A stretch of DNA of 42,164 nucleotides. Source: Deltaproteobacteria bacterium (GTDB lineage: Bacteria; Bdellovibrionota; Bdellovibrionia; Bdellovibrionales; Bdellovibrionaceae). The position numbers and the translations under genes are program-made. Positions 1-8,328 of the stretch are shown here, one piece after another. A model generated the notes under the pieces. It made no database searches. It had not been told where the DNA came from and was given only the letters and a program-made list of their open reading frames with translations. Every line of letters begins with the position of its first letter. The first letter of the stretch is position 1. The stretch spans positions 1 to 42,164 of the forward strand of contig JAFLCC010000024.1 of assembly GCA_017302835.1 (NCBI GenBank), read 5' to 3'.

Positions 1-1
1 T

Positions 2-58
2 AAACTTGAAAAAGTAGACATGATTCAACAACTAGAACTTGACTTGTATGCAGCTTAG
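2..58 (+). CDS. possible 3' end of a gene cut by the window edge
   Basis: An open frame enters from the left edge and ends at a TAG at 56-58, giving KLEKVDMIQQLELDLYAA. It is too short to identify. The alternation of charged and hydrophobic residues is compatible with the end of a helical protein, but chance cannot be excluded. It would lie upstream of, and on the same strand as, the gene at 131. Confidence 0.2.
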   Translation, partial: KLEKVDMIQQLELDLYAA

Positions 59-130
59 AAAATAAAAATAAAAAATCATTCTGGAGTATTTCTAAAAAGT
101 TTCTACCAGAAACGGGACGCCATCCTTGCG

Positions 131-652
131 ATGATGAGCTTCCACTCGTCAAATCGTGACGATCTTCGTTCGGCGCAAAAGAGGCTTGAAACCATCCTGC
201 GAACAATTAAGGAATTTGATGAAGGTGCCAACCTTGGAGGGAGGCTACCTACAACTTGGTTCAGTGCAAAGATCGACGGTCTCGCTCCAAACGATCATTT
301 AAAGAAAGCGCAGCTGGCTGTTGTGGCGGCGTCAAACTTCCTGCAAACACAGCGAAAAACGTTAAAACGTGGGCGCCCTGTAGGCGATGAAAAGTTACTT
401 CGCGCGCTCGAAGAACTTGAGAGATTTGGCCGGCAGTACCTTCGAAATGTTACTGTCGATGCAGTAGATTTTTGGCAAATTCTAGGAAATGACGTTCTGC
501 AATTCGACGAAGCTTTAGAGCATATTAACCTAGTCAGAGACACTTTTTTGATTCACGCCGCCTCATCTCTAGTTGGCCGGTCTGTCGAGTTTAAACGAAT
601 TCAAGGCTTGGTGAATGCTCGGGCCTGGAAGAATCTAGACCCGCTTTTTTAG
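131..652 (+). CDS. hypothetical protein, 173 aa
   Basis: I do not recognise this protein. It has no signal peptide or membrane segment and appears mostly helical, with several basic and acidic stretches (for example LKKAQLAVVAASNFLQTQRKTLKRG near residues 57-82). That fits a soluble cytoplasmic protein. The ATG is one of two in tandem at 131 and 134, without a clear Shine-Dalgarno sequence, so the start is uncertain. It is followed by 175 bases carrying inverted and direct repeats before the KAP NTPase gene on the same strand. Codon choice (many CGT, GCG, CTC) looks less AT-rich than the chromosome to the right, as in the rest of the 1-6.5 kb accessory region. Confidence 0.55.
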   Translation: MMSFHSSNRDDLRSAQKRLETILRTIKEFDEGANLGGRLPTTWFSAKIDGLAPNDHLKKAQLAVVAASNFLQTQRKTLKRGRPVGDEKLLRALEELERFGRQYLRNVTVDAVDFWQILGNDVLQFDEALEHINLVRDTFLIHAASSLVGRSVEFKRIQGLVNARAWKNLDPLF

Positions 653-660
653 TAGAATGA

Positions 661-696
661 ATGACAGGTCCTAGTCATGAATGACAAGGCGTCATT
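661..696 (+). terminator. two small inverted repeats after the 173-aa gene
   Basis: ATGAC (661-665) pairs with GTCAT (674-678). Immediately after it, AATGAC (680-685) pairs with GTCATT (691-696) around a 5-base loop, followed by TTAA. The second hairpin resembles a weak intrinsic terminator for the preceding gene. The stems are short, so an operator function is equally possible. Confidence 0.3.
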
Positions 697-744
697 TTAA
701 TCCAAAAACTAGGCGATTTCTGCGCGCCGTGCCGGGTGCAAGGA

Positions 745-775
745 AGAAATGGCAGGGAAGGACCCAGAAATGGCA
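745..775. repeat. 10-bp direct repeat, 21-bp period
   Basis: AGAAATGGCA occurs at 745-754 and again at 766-775, a spacing of 21 bp or two helical turns. It lies about 55-85 bases upstream of the KAP NTPase start. Same-face spacing in front of a gene is what a tandem regulator site looks like, but no known motif is recognised. Confidence 0.4.
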
Positions 776-827
776 CTATTGCAAACGACTCGACGATGTT
801 TCGTAAGTGCGTTACAAAGGTTATGCT

Positions 828-2603
828 ATGAACGAACAAATAATTAAAGACTTGAAGTCAGCCGAGCGGTTGCCAGGCGCCATATTACTTTCGGGTGATT
901 GGGGTTCAGGAAAAACGTATTTTTGGAATCACAGTGTAGTGCCTGCCCTAAAAGGTGTGCATCCAGTTTACTTATCCGTATTTGGACTTAGCTCCATCAG
1001 ACAGATCAAGTCTGATCTGGTTGCGCGCAACCTACTTGCAAATCCAGTGGGAAAGAAACTCGACGATTCCCTCGGAAGTTTTACAAAGATAATTACGGGT
1101 GTCAGTAAGCAAGTTGCAAGTGCCGTAGGCAAGGTAGCTGAAAACCAAATCGGTATAAATCCAATTGATCTGTTTTCGAAGATTGTCCCAGACGTTGATC
1201 CATTAGAGTTCCTTCCGTCAAATTTAGTAATTTGCATTGATGATTTAGAGCGATGTTCTCCAGAGCTGATAGTTGAAATTTTAGGACTTATTTCGTTTTT
1301 GACTGAAGAACGCCAATGTAAGGTTGTAGCTCTTTCAAGCCAAGAGGCGTTGGCGAAAAAATTAACTGATACCCCTTATATCGAAAAGGTTTTTTGGAAG
1401 ACAGTTCGTTTCCGGTCAGACCTCAATGAGGCTTTTGACGTGTCAATCGATAAGTATGTTTCAAAGTCGGCACGGAAGAGTGTCGCAAGTCACAAGAAAA
1501 GTTTGTTGGAAACATTTCGAGCGTTCGATCACAAAAATATCAGAACTCTAAATCAATGTTTACGATGGATATCTGATCTGCATGAATTAAAAATCGAATT
1601 AGCGCATGAATACGCCTCTTATCTGGCAGCTCTAACAATTATTAAATCAACTAAGGGTAGATTACTTAGCGATCCAAAAATTTACTCTTTCGGGAACGGC
1701 TATCATTTAACGGAAGCCATCGAGAAATCGAAATCTAAGAATCAGGCGGCTAAAGAATTGAGCGACGAAGACCGAGAATCGCTTCTAATTTACGATAACT
1801 TTTTTAAGAACCGTAACAATCCCTCATCGGTCGGACTGTACAAGATGGTTGACTCAAACTACATAGACGCTGAATTCATTCTCAACGAGATTGATCCTCC
1901 AAGTAAAAAGACAAAGGCCTATAAAACAACGACGAAACTAACGCAACAAGAGTGGCTTTTTGAAGACGATAAGCGTGCGAAGACGCTTCGAGCTGATGCC
2001 ATTAAAGTCCTCAAGACCGAAAAGAAGCTAGGAAGTCGATATGCTCTGGGTATTTTCAACGGGATTGTAAAGCTCGACCAAATCTTGGGACGGAACTCAG
2101 ACGATGCGAAGGCTGCTTTAGAGAAGTTTATCGATTCAACCAAGTTCGACGGCGAAACTCTTTCTGATTTGTCATGGGATTTCAGAACTCAAGAAGAAAG
2201 AACTGTCCTTGAGCCTTACTTCAAAGAGTTGCAGAAACGGCGATCGGAAAAAGTTAAAAAAGAAATCAAAGCGGAGATGATTCAAGGCGCTTCGAAAGGC
2301 ATTAAAGTTGACATTTTCTCTGGAGAAAGACGTTTTAACGAAGCACTTAAGGATCTGGCTATTGACGTCGATGTCAATGCGGCTATGGAAAAGGCTTTTT
2401 TCAAGCACCCCGCAGTACATTATGATTTCTATTTCTACATGCGTACCAGAGGCAAAGAGTCGAATTGGGGCGAGGTCATCAAAAAGGCAACATTGAAACG
2501 ACTAAAGGATTTCAAGTTGAAGAATAAATTGGATTCGATTCAAACGAAACGGTTGAGTTATTTAATTCAACGGTACGAAATGGGCGACGATGAAATTCGG
2601 TAG
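828..2603 (+). CDS. KAP-family P-loop NTPase
   Basis: This 591-residue protein has a Walker A motif GDWGSGKT at about residues 23-30 and a Walker B-like segment VICIDDLERC at about 132-141. That combination, with the DDLER signature, is typical of KAP P-loop NTPases (named after Kidins220/ARMS and PifA), a STAND-related family. No transmembrane segment is evident in the NTPase domain, unlike many KAP proteins. The C-terminal 300 residues are charged and probably helical. I chose ATG 828 over the GTG at 807 because AAAGG at 816-820 sits 7 bases before it. The lipoprotein gene follows 22 bases after the stop, so they are probably co-transcribed. Phage-exclusion roles are known for some KAP members (PifA), so a defence role is a reasonable inference here but is not shown. 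Confidence 0.85.
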   Translation: MNEQIIKDLKSAERLPGAILLSGDWGSGKTYFWNHSVVPALKGVHPVYLSVFGLSSIRQIKSDLVARNLLANPVGKKLDDSLGSFTKIITGVSKQVASAVGKVAENQIGINPIDLFSKIVPDVDPLEFLPSNLVICIDDLERCSPELIVEILGLISFLTEERQCKVVALSSQEALAKKLTDTPYIEKVFWKTVRFRSDLNEAFDVSIDKYVSKSARKSVASHKKSLLETFRAFDHKNIRTLNQCLRWISDLHELKIELAHEYASYLAALTIIKSTKGRLLSDPKIYSFGNGYHLTEAIEKSKSKNQAAKELSDEDRESLLIYDNFFKNRNNPSSVGLYKMVDSNYIDAEFILNEIDPPSKKTKAYKTTTKLTQQEWLFEDDKRAKTLRADAIKVLKTEKKLGSRYALGIFNGIVKLDQILGRNSDDAKAALEKFIDSTKFDGETLSDLSWDFRTQEERTVLEPYFKELQKRRSEKVKKEIKAEMIQGASKGIKVDIFSGERRFNEALKDLAIDVDVNAAMEKAFFKHPAVHYDFYFYMRTRGKESNWGEVIKKATLKRLKDFKLKNKLDSIQTKRLSYLIQRYEMGDDEIR

Positions 2604-2625
2604 TGCTCGCAAGGAAGGAATCTTA

Positions 2626-3294
2626 ATGAGGAAAACAATTCTGGCAATTGCTCTAATGCTAAATGGTTGTGCGAGCGTCCCCAGTGCACAGGCATTAGAG
2701 CGACACTTTTCTTGCCTCGAAGATAGTAAGCGTCTTGAAGCGCGTTCGAAGGAATTGGCCGAAATAGTAAAGGCTGATCAGGATGAACGTCATAACTGGC
2801 AAAGTAAGACGCCTGAAGAGATGATGAAAGTTGCAGATAATGATGTTTCGAGGCGCAAACGTGTTGGTGAAATTTTTGGCGAAGGCTGTTTCTCAAAGGC
2901 TGAAGACTATGCGGCCGCTGCGCTTGTTTATCAACATGGCGATGCGCCAGACCATTTCTATCAAACATTCATCTGGTCGAGACGAGGCGTAGAGCTTGGA
3001 GACAAATCTCAGGAGCGTATGATGGCTCTGGGGATTGATCGATACCTGGTTAATATCGGTCAGAGGCAACTCTTCGGAAGTCAGGCTACGAAGCCAAATG
3101 AAAGCAAATGTTGGTGTCTTCAGAGAATTGAAAAGAGCTTTCCCGACAAAAGGCGCTCTGAAATCGCCGGAAAAAGTTTAGCTCAGGCACTTGATTGGCT
3201 GAAGGAACTAAACGCGGGTCAGATATGTCCAATTTCAGAATGTGATGCCGACCTAAAGCCTACTCCAAGAGGAAGTGTTCCGGGCTTTTGGTAA
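2626..3294 (+). CDS. putative lipoprotein, unknown function
   Basis: The 222-residue product starts MRKTILAIALMLNGCAS, a lipoprotein signal with lipobox LNGC and the modified Cys at residue 15, so it should be membrane-anchored on the periplasmic side. The start ATG 2626 is preceded by AAGGAAGGAA (2611-2620). A longer in-frame ATG at 2590 overlaps the KAP gene and would spoil the signal peptide. The mature part is helical and has several cysteines (CLED, GCF, KCWC, CPISEC) that could form disulfides, and a segment around AAALVYQHGDAPDHFYQTFIWSRRGVELGD that recalls a Sel1/TPR-type hairpin. It sits 22 bases behind the KAP NTPase gene, which implies a shared transcript. Function unknown. Confidence 0.7.
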   Translation: MRKTILAIALMLNGCASVPSAQALERHFSCLEDSKRLEARSKELAEIVKADQDERHNWQSKTPEEMMKVADNDVSRRKRVGEIFGEGCFSKAEDYAAAALVYQHGDAPDHFYQTFIWSRRGVELGDKSQERMMALGIDRYLVNIGQRQLFGSQATKPNESKCWCLQRIEKSFPDKRRSEIAGKSLAQALDWLKELNAGQICPISECDADLKPTPRGSVPGFW

Positions 3295-3315
3295 TTTCCC
3301 ACGCGACAAGGGAGA

Positions 3316-5532
3316 TTACTTTTTCTCGCGAATATCTGTTTTAACCACAGTTCCTCCAAGATGGGCGGCGTGTTCTTCTAGTTTCTCGTCGTATTGCCAA
3401 GGTCGTTGAATGACCACGAGGAAGTCCAAAGGTTTCTTGCTACCTATAAATCCACAGAAGCCTACCCAGATGTCTCCCTTGTGCTTGTACTTGGATAACT
3501 CAGCATGAACTGAAATCCGTTTCTCAGGCCCAATGTAGTCGTCATGCTTAATAGACATAAACGTTATTCCTAAACGGGGTGAATAGTCTTCATCAGGAGG
3601 TATAGAGAAACTGTGCATTTTGCCGTCTTGCTCGGACTTAGCCTTCGTTTCTTTGATTAATTTCATGAAGCCTTTGCGCATATCACCACTTAAATCGAGC
3701 AAATGGAAAACGACGTCGGTGATTTTAGGATGGTCATGAGTCGCAAGCTGTTCAACAAACAAATCAAATTCTTCGTCTTTCCATCTGCTAGCAAGTGGAT
3801 TGTGTTTTGGATCAACTTCAATCCCTAAAGTTTTCGGTAAGTAGTCTTGACTGAGAATTTCTGCCAAACCACCGTCGAGCGCAATTCGATCTACCTCAGG
3901 TTCTTTCCATAGCTTATTTTGAAGGTGATACGTTAAAAATACTGATTCCTCGTCGGCAATTACTTGGTCTGCAAGCGCAATCCGCTGGCGAACGTAGTAA
4001 AGAAATTCATACGGATTTTTAAGATAATGGGCTACGATCTCTAAGTCGAAGATAGTCAAAATCATCGGGAGGGGATCAGCCTCTTCTTTTTGTAAAAGTA
4101 CCCTAGACTGATGAGCTAGAGATGGATAGTTCTCAGTGGTAACAACCAGAACATATACCTCCTCTACGGACTCAATTCCTTTAACGGCTCGCCCTCTGTC
4201 GTCTACGAAAGTTGCTTTGCGATCAAGAATGCATTTCCGTGCGAGCTTACCTTGATTGAACGCATCCTGAACGCCTGCTTGAAAATCCTTTTGGAGTTGT
4301 TTGTCGTCGCCAAGTCTTGAAAGCTCAGTGAGTTTTTTTGACTTGATTTGAACACACAAACCTTTGTTGCCGAGAATACAAAGAACATCGATATCTGTTT
4401 CGGTATGTCCTTTCTTAATTTCAACTTTTACAGATTTGTAAACTAGATCTTTTCCGAAGACATCAGCAAGAAATCGAAAAGCAAGCAATTCGCCGGCGTC
4501 TCCGCGATGCTTTGCTAGATTGTTACGGTAGTCTTTATCTTCAGCCATCCAATAGTAAGGGCTCTCGTATAAGGCTTCGGCCAAAATAAATGTAACTGGT
4601 AAGAAAAAACGATCCTGATCAATCTTCAAAAATGGATGAGACCGGCACTTGTTGTATGATCCTATTGATTGCAATCTTTCGTTGGTTGATGCTGATGGCT
4701 TGCATGAGAATAGCTCCAAAAGAATGTTGCCACCGGCAACAGAAGATACGTCTTCACGAGTGATAACAAAGAGATCAAGAAGGTTTTTACAAAAATTCTC
4801 AAAACCTTTCTCGCGAATGGTGTCTGCTTCTTTCTCAGCGATCTTTTCCAACTCAAAAAGATCTGCGTATTGAAAAATCTCAGATGCTTCAAAAAACTGC
4901 TCAACCTCTTCTTTTGGGTGAGACGTTTCGATTTGCTCTCTTAGTTCTTTCGACATTTGACGAACAAAAAGATTTACGCGCTTGCCTTTTTCTTCCAGTC
5001 GCTTTTTAACACACGAAAAAAAGTCAGCTGCGCTCTGGGGACTGTATCCTCTCTTTTGAATTAGCCAATCGAGATCGAATTTGTACTTGTGCTCAATTAA
5101 TCTGATCAACTGAAAATCATATGCGCCTGTGCCAGCATAGTGAATCGGTTCTACAAGCATATCACCACGGCCAAATAATTCCTTTTCCCCAGGGGGCGTT
5201 GAAGTTCCTTTATGCAACTTCTCCAACTCGTTCATAAATGGGAGGTGATATGAACTATGCAGCTCATCGAGTAAATCTTTTGTCTTTTGTTTCATCTTCA
5301 TCAGAGCTTGCGGTGACTCAGGGAGTGAAAAGTCGATGTCATTTTGAGCTAGAAAACCGACTATCAATAAAGCTTCGTTCATGCTGAGGTGCTGATGCGG
5401 ACTTTGCTCATGTATTTGGTCGATAATGATGTGAAATTCATCAAATAAAAGGAGACAAAGGGAGTAGATATATCCCTTTGATCTCAGAAGATCTTTTAGT
5501 TCGGCGATGATTTGCTCGCTAGTTCTTTGCAA
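3316..5532 (-). CDS. large PD-(D/E)XK nuclease-like protein
   Basis: The 738-residue product has no signal peptide. In the middle (about residues 343-398) it reads GDAGELLAFRFLADVF, then ETDIDVLCILGNKGLCVQIKSK. The Asp in the first strand followed by Q-I-K-S-K matches the D-x(n)-(E/Q)-x-K core of Mrr/NERD-type PD-(D/E)XK endonucleases, with Gln in place of the usual Glu. Flanking regions (1-340 and 420-738) are unrecognised and mostly helical. The start is a TTG at 5532 with AAAGG about 9 bases upstream. It is convergent with the KAP/lipoprotein pair. A DNA-cleaving defence or mobile-element role is inferred from the fold motif and context only. Confidence 0.7.
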   Translation of the reverse strand: MQRTSEQIIAELKDLLRSKGYIYSLCLLLFDEFHIIIDQIHEQSPHQHLSMNEALLIVGFLAQNDIDFSLPESPQALMKMKQKTKDLLDELHSSYHLPFMNELEKLHKGTSTPPGEKELFGRGDMLVEPIHYAGTGAYDFQLIRLIEHKYKFDLDWLIQKRGYSPQSAADFFSCVKKRLEEKGKRVNLFVRQMSKELREQIETSHPKEEVEQFFEASEIFQYADLFELEKIAEKEADTIREKGFENFCKNLLDLFVITREDVSSVAGGNILLELFSCKPSASTNERLQSIGSYNKCRSHPFLKIDQDRFFLPVTFILAEALYESPYYWMAEDKDYRNNLAKHRGDAGELLAFRFLADVFGKDLVYKSVKVEIKKGHTETDIDVLCILGNKGLCVQIKSKKLTELSRLGDDKQLQKDFQAGVQDAFNQGKLARKCILDRKATFVDDRGRAVKGIESVEEVYVLVVTTENYPSLAHQSRVLLQKEEADPLPMILTIFDLEIVAHYLKNPYEFLYYVRQRIALADQVIADEESVFLTYHLQNKLWKEPEVDRIALDGGLAEILSQDYLPKTLGIEVDPKHNPLASRWKDEEFDLFVEQLATHDHPKITDVVFHLLDLSGDMRKGFMKLIKETKAKSEQDGKMHSFSIPPDEDYSPRLGITFMSIKHDDYIGPEKRISVHAELSKYKHKGDIWVGFCGFIGSKKPLDFLVVIQRPWQYDEKLEEHAAHLGGTVVKTDIREKK

Positions 5533-5569
5533 TACTTTATACCTTTCTTGGCTCCACGGTTTCTAAATT

Positions 5570-5594
5570 ACCTCCGCGATGTAATCACGGAGGT
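5570..5594 (-). terminator. hairpin between two minus-strand genes
   Basis: ACCTCCG (5570-5576) and CGGAGGT (5588-5594) form a perfect 7-bp stem with an 11-base loop. Read on the minus strand it follows the gene ending at 5610 and is trailed by AATTT, so it could act as a weak terminator before the nuclease gene. Confidence 0.4.
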
Positions 5595-5609
5595 GTTAGG
5601 GTGGCGGGC

Positions 5610-6224
5610 TTACGATTTAGAATTTGTTCCTTGGTCCCGTCGGAATTGTGGATTCCAAAAACCGTTTAGCATGTTCAGATACTTCACTCGACGCTGGGAA
5701 CGCCCTGCGGTTGTTTTGTCGAAGGACTGATTCGCGCTATGACCGAAATCTTTAAGCTGATAGTCGCGTTCATCTTCTGTATTTAACTCAAGATGTACGT
5801 CGATTCCCTTTTGAATTTCGGAATCGTAGGTAAGCGAACAAATGGATGTCATTGTGCCCGAAAGCGAGTTCCAATTGCTAAGGCTGTCAACCTCAGAGAG
5901 ATTGCTCCCTCTGTATTCATTTACGTAAACCTTCGTATCTCGGTCGAATTTCGCAAAAAAATCTGCTAACTCACCGGCGGTTGGAAGTTTGGCTGCTATC
6001 GGCTTTTCTGAGCTGGAATTCGCTACCGATTTCTCCGTAACAGGCTTCGCAATATTTACCTCCGCCGATAGGGCCGAAGCAGTATTCCAGTCTTTGACTC
6101 CAAAAAGCCTGGAGACGATCTCCAGAGAATGGCCGTGTTTGACCTTCACGCTGTATTTTTCCAGCATGATTTCGCAAAGATGTTTTGCGCGTTCTTTCAA
6201 TTGTTCTTTTGTTGGTGCTTGCAT
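5610..6224 (-). CDS. protein with Glyoxalase_8-like N-terminal domain
   Basis: The 204-residue product starts MQAPTKEQLKERAKHLCEIM. Residues 5-50 (ending HGHSLEIVSRLFGVKDWNTASA) match the pattern of the small helical domain called 'glyoxalase-related' (Glyoxalase_8), whose hallmark is SHSQALE...GFRDWNTL. The rest has a low-complexity linker and a C-terminal part with GELADFFAKFDRDTKVYV, a region I do not recognise. The start at 6224 is well supported by AAGGAG eight bases upstream; an upstream in-frame start at 6269 has no such site. Function unknown; the domain often accompanies small regulatory or plasmid/island proteins. Confidence 0.65.
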   Translation of the reverse strand: MQAPTKEQLKERAKHLCEIMLEKYSVKVKHGHSLEIVSRLFGVKDWNTASALSAEVNIAKPVTEKSVANSSSEKPIAAKLPTAGELADFFAKFDRDTKVYVNEYRGSNLSEVDSLSNWNSLSGTMTSICSLTYDSEIQKGIDVHLELNTEDERDYQLKDFGHSANQSFDKTTAGRSQRRVKYLNMLNGFWNPQFRRDQGTNSKS

Positions 6225-6423
6225 AGCACAACTCCTTTTATTGGACTGCTGATCTTCTAGTGGTCGCACTAAAGATTCAGTCCTTAAAAAAAGTTGTTAT
6301 GACTTCTTTTGACGACGGGAAATTCACCTTAGCTTTACAGCCGCGACCGGCAGGTCTTCCCAAACCTGCGATCAGTTATAAATTATTTTAGAAATAGGTC
6401 AAACCGTTGAGCATCAAAGCGCT

Positions 6424-6472
6424 GTAGTCATTTTCGTAGTCAGATAGATTTGTGACTACGCGAGATGACTAC
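6424..6472. repeat. nested inverted repeat with four GTAGTCA/TGACTAC copies
   Basis: The outer arms are GTAGTCAT (6424-6431) and ATGACTAC (6465-6472). The inner arms are GTAGTCA (6436-6442) and TGACTAC (6453-6459) around a 10-base loop. The four heptamers form two concentric palindromes. This lies in the 388-base gene-free stretch between the 5610-6224 gene and the tRNA. It could be recombinase or excisionase sites near an attachment site, a dimeric-regulator operator, or a structured RNA. Confidence 0.7.
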
Positions 6473-6496
6473 AAAGTATTGCAACCAGCGTGTGAG

Positions 6497-6515
6497 AACG
6501 TGATTAAACGTGATT
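6497..6515. repeat. 9-bp direct repeat, 10-bp period
   Basis: AACGTGATT is present at 6497-6505 and 6507-6515. The one-helical-turn period resembles a protein-binding iteron. It lies between the nested palindrome and the tRNA terminator. Confidence 0.5.
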
Positions 6516-6579
6516 GACGAAAATCGATGCCCGCGAAAGCTTTCTTGCTAAGTTATTAAATGTTTTGGGGTTATCCCAG

Positions 6580-6606
6580 AAAAACGAAACCCGCTTGTTA
6601 GGCGGG
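6580..6606 (-). terminator. intrinsic terminator of tRNA-Gln
   Basis: On the minus strand CCCGC (6606-6602) pairs with GCGGG (6594-6590) around a 7-base loop, and is followed by TTTCGTTTTT. It starts 7 bases after the tRNA 3' end, which fits a rho-independent terminator. Confidence 0.75.
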
Positions 6607-6612
6607 TGAAAT

Positions 6613-6688
6613 TGGATGGGGTACATGGACTCGAACCATGGAATGATAGAATCAAAATCTATTGCCTTACCAACTTGGCTATACCCCA
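6613..6688 (-). tRNA. tRNA-Gln (anticodon TTG)
   Basis: A complete 76-base cloverleaf can be folded. The acceptor arms TGGGGTA and TACCCCA pair, the D arm is GCC/GGC, the anticodon stem ATAGA/TCTAT encloses loop TTTTGAT with anticodon TTG, and the T arm CATGG/CCATG encloses TTCGAGT. The discriminator base is T and CCA is encoded (6615-6613). Body sequence and anticodon identify a glutamine tRNA. A terminator follows. The 3' end faces the accessory region at 1-6500. Confidence 0.95.
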
Positions 6689-6776
6689 ATATAAAAATAT
6701 TGAATACAATACAATCGAATTAAGAATTAAAGAAAAAAATAGAGATTATCAAGTCTTTTCTTTAATTGCTTAAAAA

Positions 6777-8234
6777 CTATTCAGAAATAGTTACGACGAT
6801 GATACGGTTACCTCGGGCTATACGAAAAGTATTTGATTTTTTATCTAATTTATCAAAAACCTCTTTAGCTGTTGTAACTTCTGTTTTGTTAACATCTAAA
6901 ATCAAATCTCCTGCTTTTAAACCTGCAAGGTAAGCTAAAGAACCTACCTCGACGCTTAAAATGATAGGTTTAACAACTTCCTCAGGATAGTTCCATTGTT
7001 CACGAAGGTTGTCGGTAAGATCCGTAACAACAAATCCCATATTATTTGGAGCTTTCCTAGCTTCTGAGCTTCTTGGGTCCATGGTTTTTTGAGTTAGCTT
7101 CATATCGCTGGGTCGTTCGGCAATTTGAACGGTTAAATTAGTTTTTTTACCGCCTCTTAAAACGAGGGCTTTTAATTTATCGCCGATTTGACCATCAGAC
7201 ACGGCATCCATCAAGTCCGTTGAGTTTTTAATTTTTTTTCCATTAAAATTGAGAACGATATCATAGGCCTTAAATCCGGCTTTAGCTGCGGGGCCGCCCC
7301 TTTCAACTCCCACGATCACGGCTCCGCTAGAGCCTTCCTCGAGCCCTACATGTTCGGCTGCGTTTGGGTCCAGATCGCCCAATTGAATGCCAATATAGCC
7401 TTTTCTGATGGAACCCCTGGATTCTAACTCAGGAATAATTTTTTTAACTTCGTCGATAGGTATGGCAAAACCAATTCCTTGAGCTCTTGCATCAATAGCT
7501 TGATTGACGCCGATAACATAACCTTTTGTATTAACTAAAGGTCCACCTGAGTTGCCTGGGTTAATGCTGGCATCGGTTTGAAGGAGGGGAACTTTGTTAA
7601 TCTCCTCAAGGTCTCTGCCGATGGAAGAGATAATTCCTTTACTCACAGAATGCCCATGACCAAAGGGATTTCCAAAAGCAGCTACCCATTCTCCAACTTC
7701 TAAATCTTTACTGCTACCTAGGGAGGCGGCTATTAATTTTTGAGGAACATCAATCTTAATAAGTGCTACATCGATTCGAGCATCAGCTCCGATGATTTTT
7801 GCTCTATAAAGTTTTTCAGATTTTTCAGAGAGTTGAACTTCAACTAAATCGGCACCTTGAATGACATGATTATTGGTTAAAATGAGTCCATCTTCTCTGA
7901 TGATAAATCCAGTTCCAAGGGAAATTTTTTGTGGCTTGTTGGGACGTAGCTGAGGGCGTACACCATAAAATTGCTCGAACATTTCCATCATGGGATCGCG
8001 ATAGCGTTGGCCTCGGATCAAAGCACTTGAAGAAATATTCACAATGGTTGGATTAATATTTTTAGCAAGTTCAACAAACAAGTTAGAGGGAAGAGGGTCG
8101 CTGAGTTTAAGTGGGGGCGGTGGTTTGGAAACAAATTGCGCTTGGATTTCTTGTCCAGAAAAAAAATAAGACAAAAGCCCTATCAATATGAACGGAACAA
8201 TAAAAAAATGAATAAATTTTTTATAAATTGGCAT
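6777..8234 (-). CDS. degQ: DegQ/HtrA-type periplasmic serine protease
   Basis: The 485-residue product has an N-terminal membrane/signal segment (residues 7-25), a trypsin-like domain and two PDZ domains (about 275-360 and 395-480). The triad is visible: His123 in LTNNHV, Asp155 in RIDVAL and Ser229 in GNSGGP. Length and layout match DegP/DegQ-type envelope quality-control proteases that degrade or refold misfolded periplasmic proteins. A segment after the signal (residues 36-46) is proline-rich. The start is preceded by AGAGGT. It is followed by the tRNA gene 88 bases downstream. The choice between DegQ, DegP and MucD names is not decidable here. Confidence 0.93.
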   Translation of the reverse strand: MPIYKKFIHFFIVPFILIGLLSYFFSGQEIQAQFVSKPPPPLKLSDPLPSNLFVELAKNINPTIVNISSSALIRGQRYRDPMMEMFEQFYGVRPQLRPNKPQKISLGTGFIIREDGLILTNNHVIQGADLVEVQLSEKSEKLYRAKIIGADARIDVALIKIDVPQKLIAASLGSSKDLEVGEWVAAFGNPFGHGHSVSKGIISSIGRDLEEINKVPLLQTDASINPGNSGGPLVNTKGYVIGVNQAIDARAQGIGFAIPIDEVKKIIPELESRGSIRKGYIGIQLGDLDPNAAEHVGLEEGSSGAVIVGVERGGPAAKAGFKAYDIVLNFNGKKIKNSTDLMDAVSDGQIGDKLKALVLRGGKKTNLTVQIAERPSDMKLTQKTMDPRSSEARKAPNNMGFVVTDLTDNLREQWNYPEEVVKPIILSVEVGSLAYLAGLKAGDLILDVNKTEVTTAKEVFDKLDKKSNTFRIARGNRIIVVTISE

Positions 8235-8328
8235 GGTTCACCTCTGGAAAGCAAAATTACAACATTTTTTTCGTCATAGCAATGCGGAGCTACGATGCGC
8301 CAATCTGGTTGTGTTGAGTTTTAAGAGA

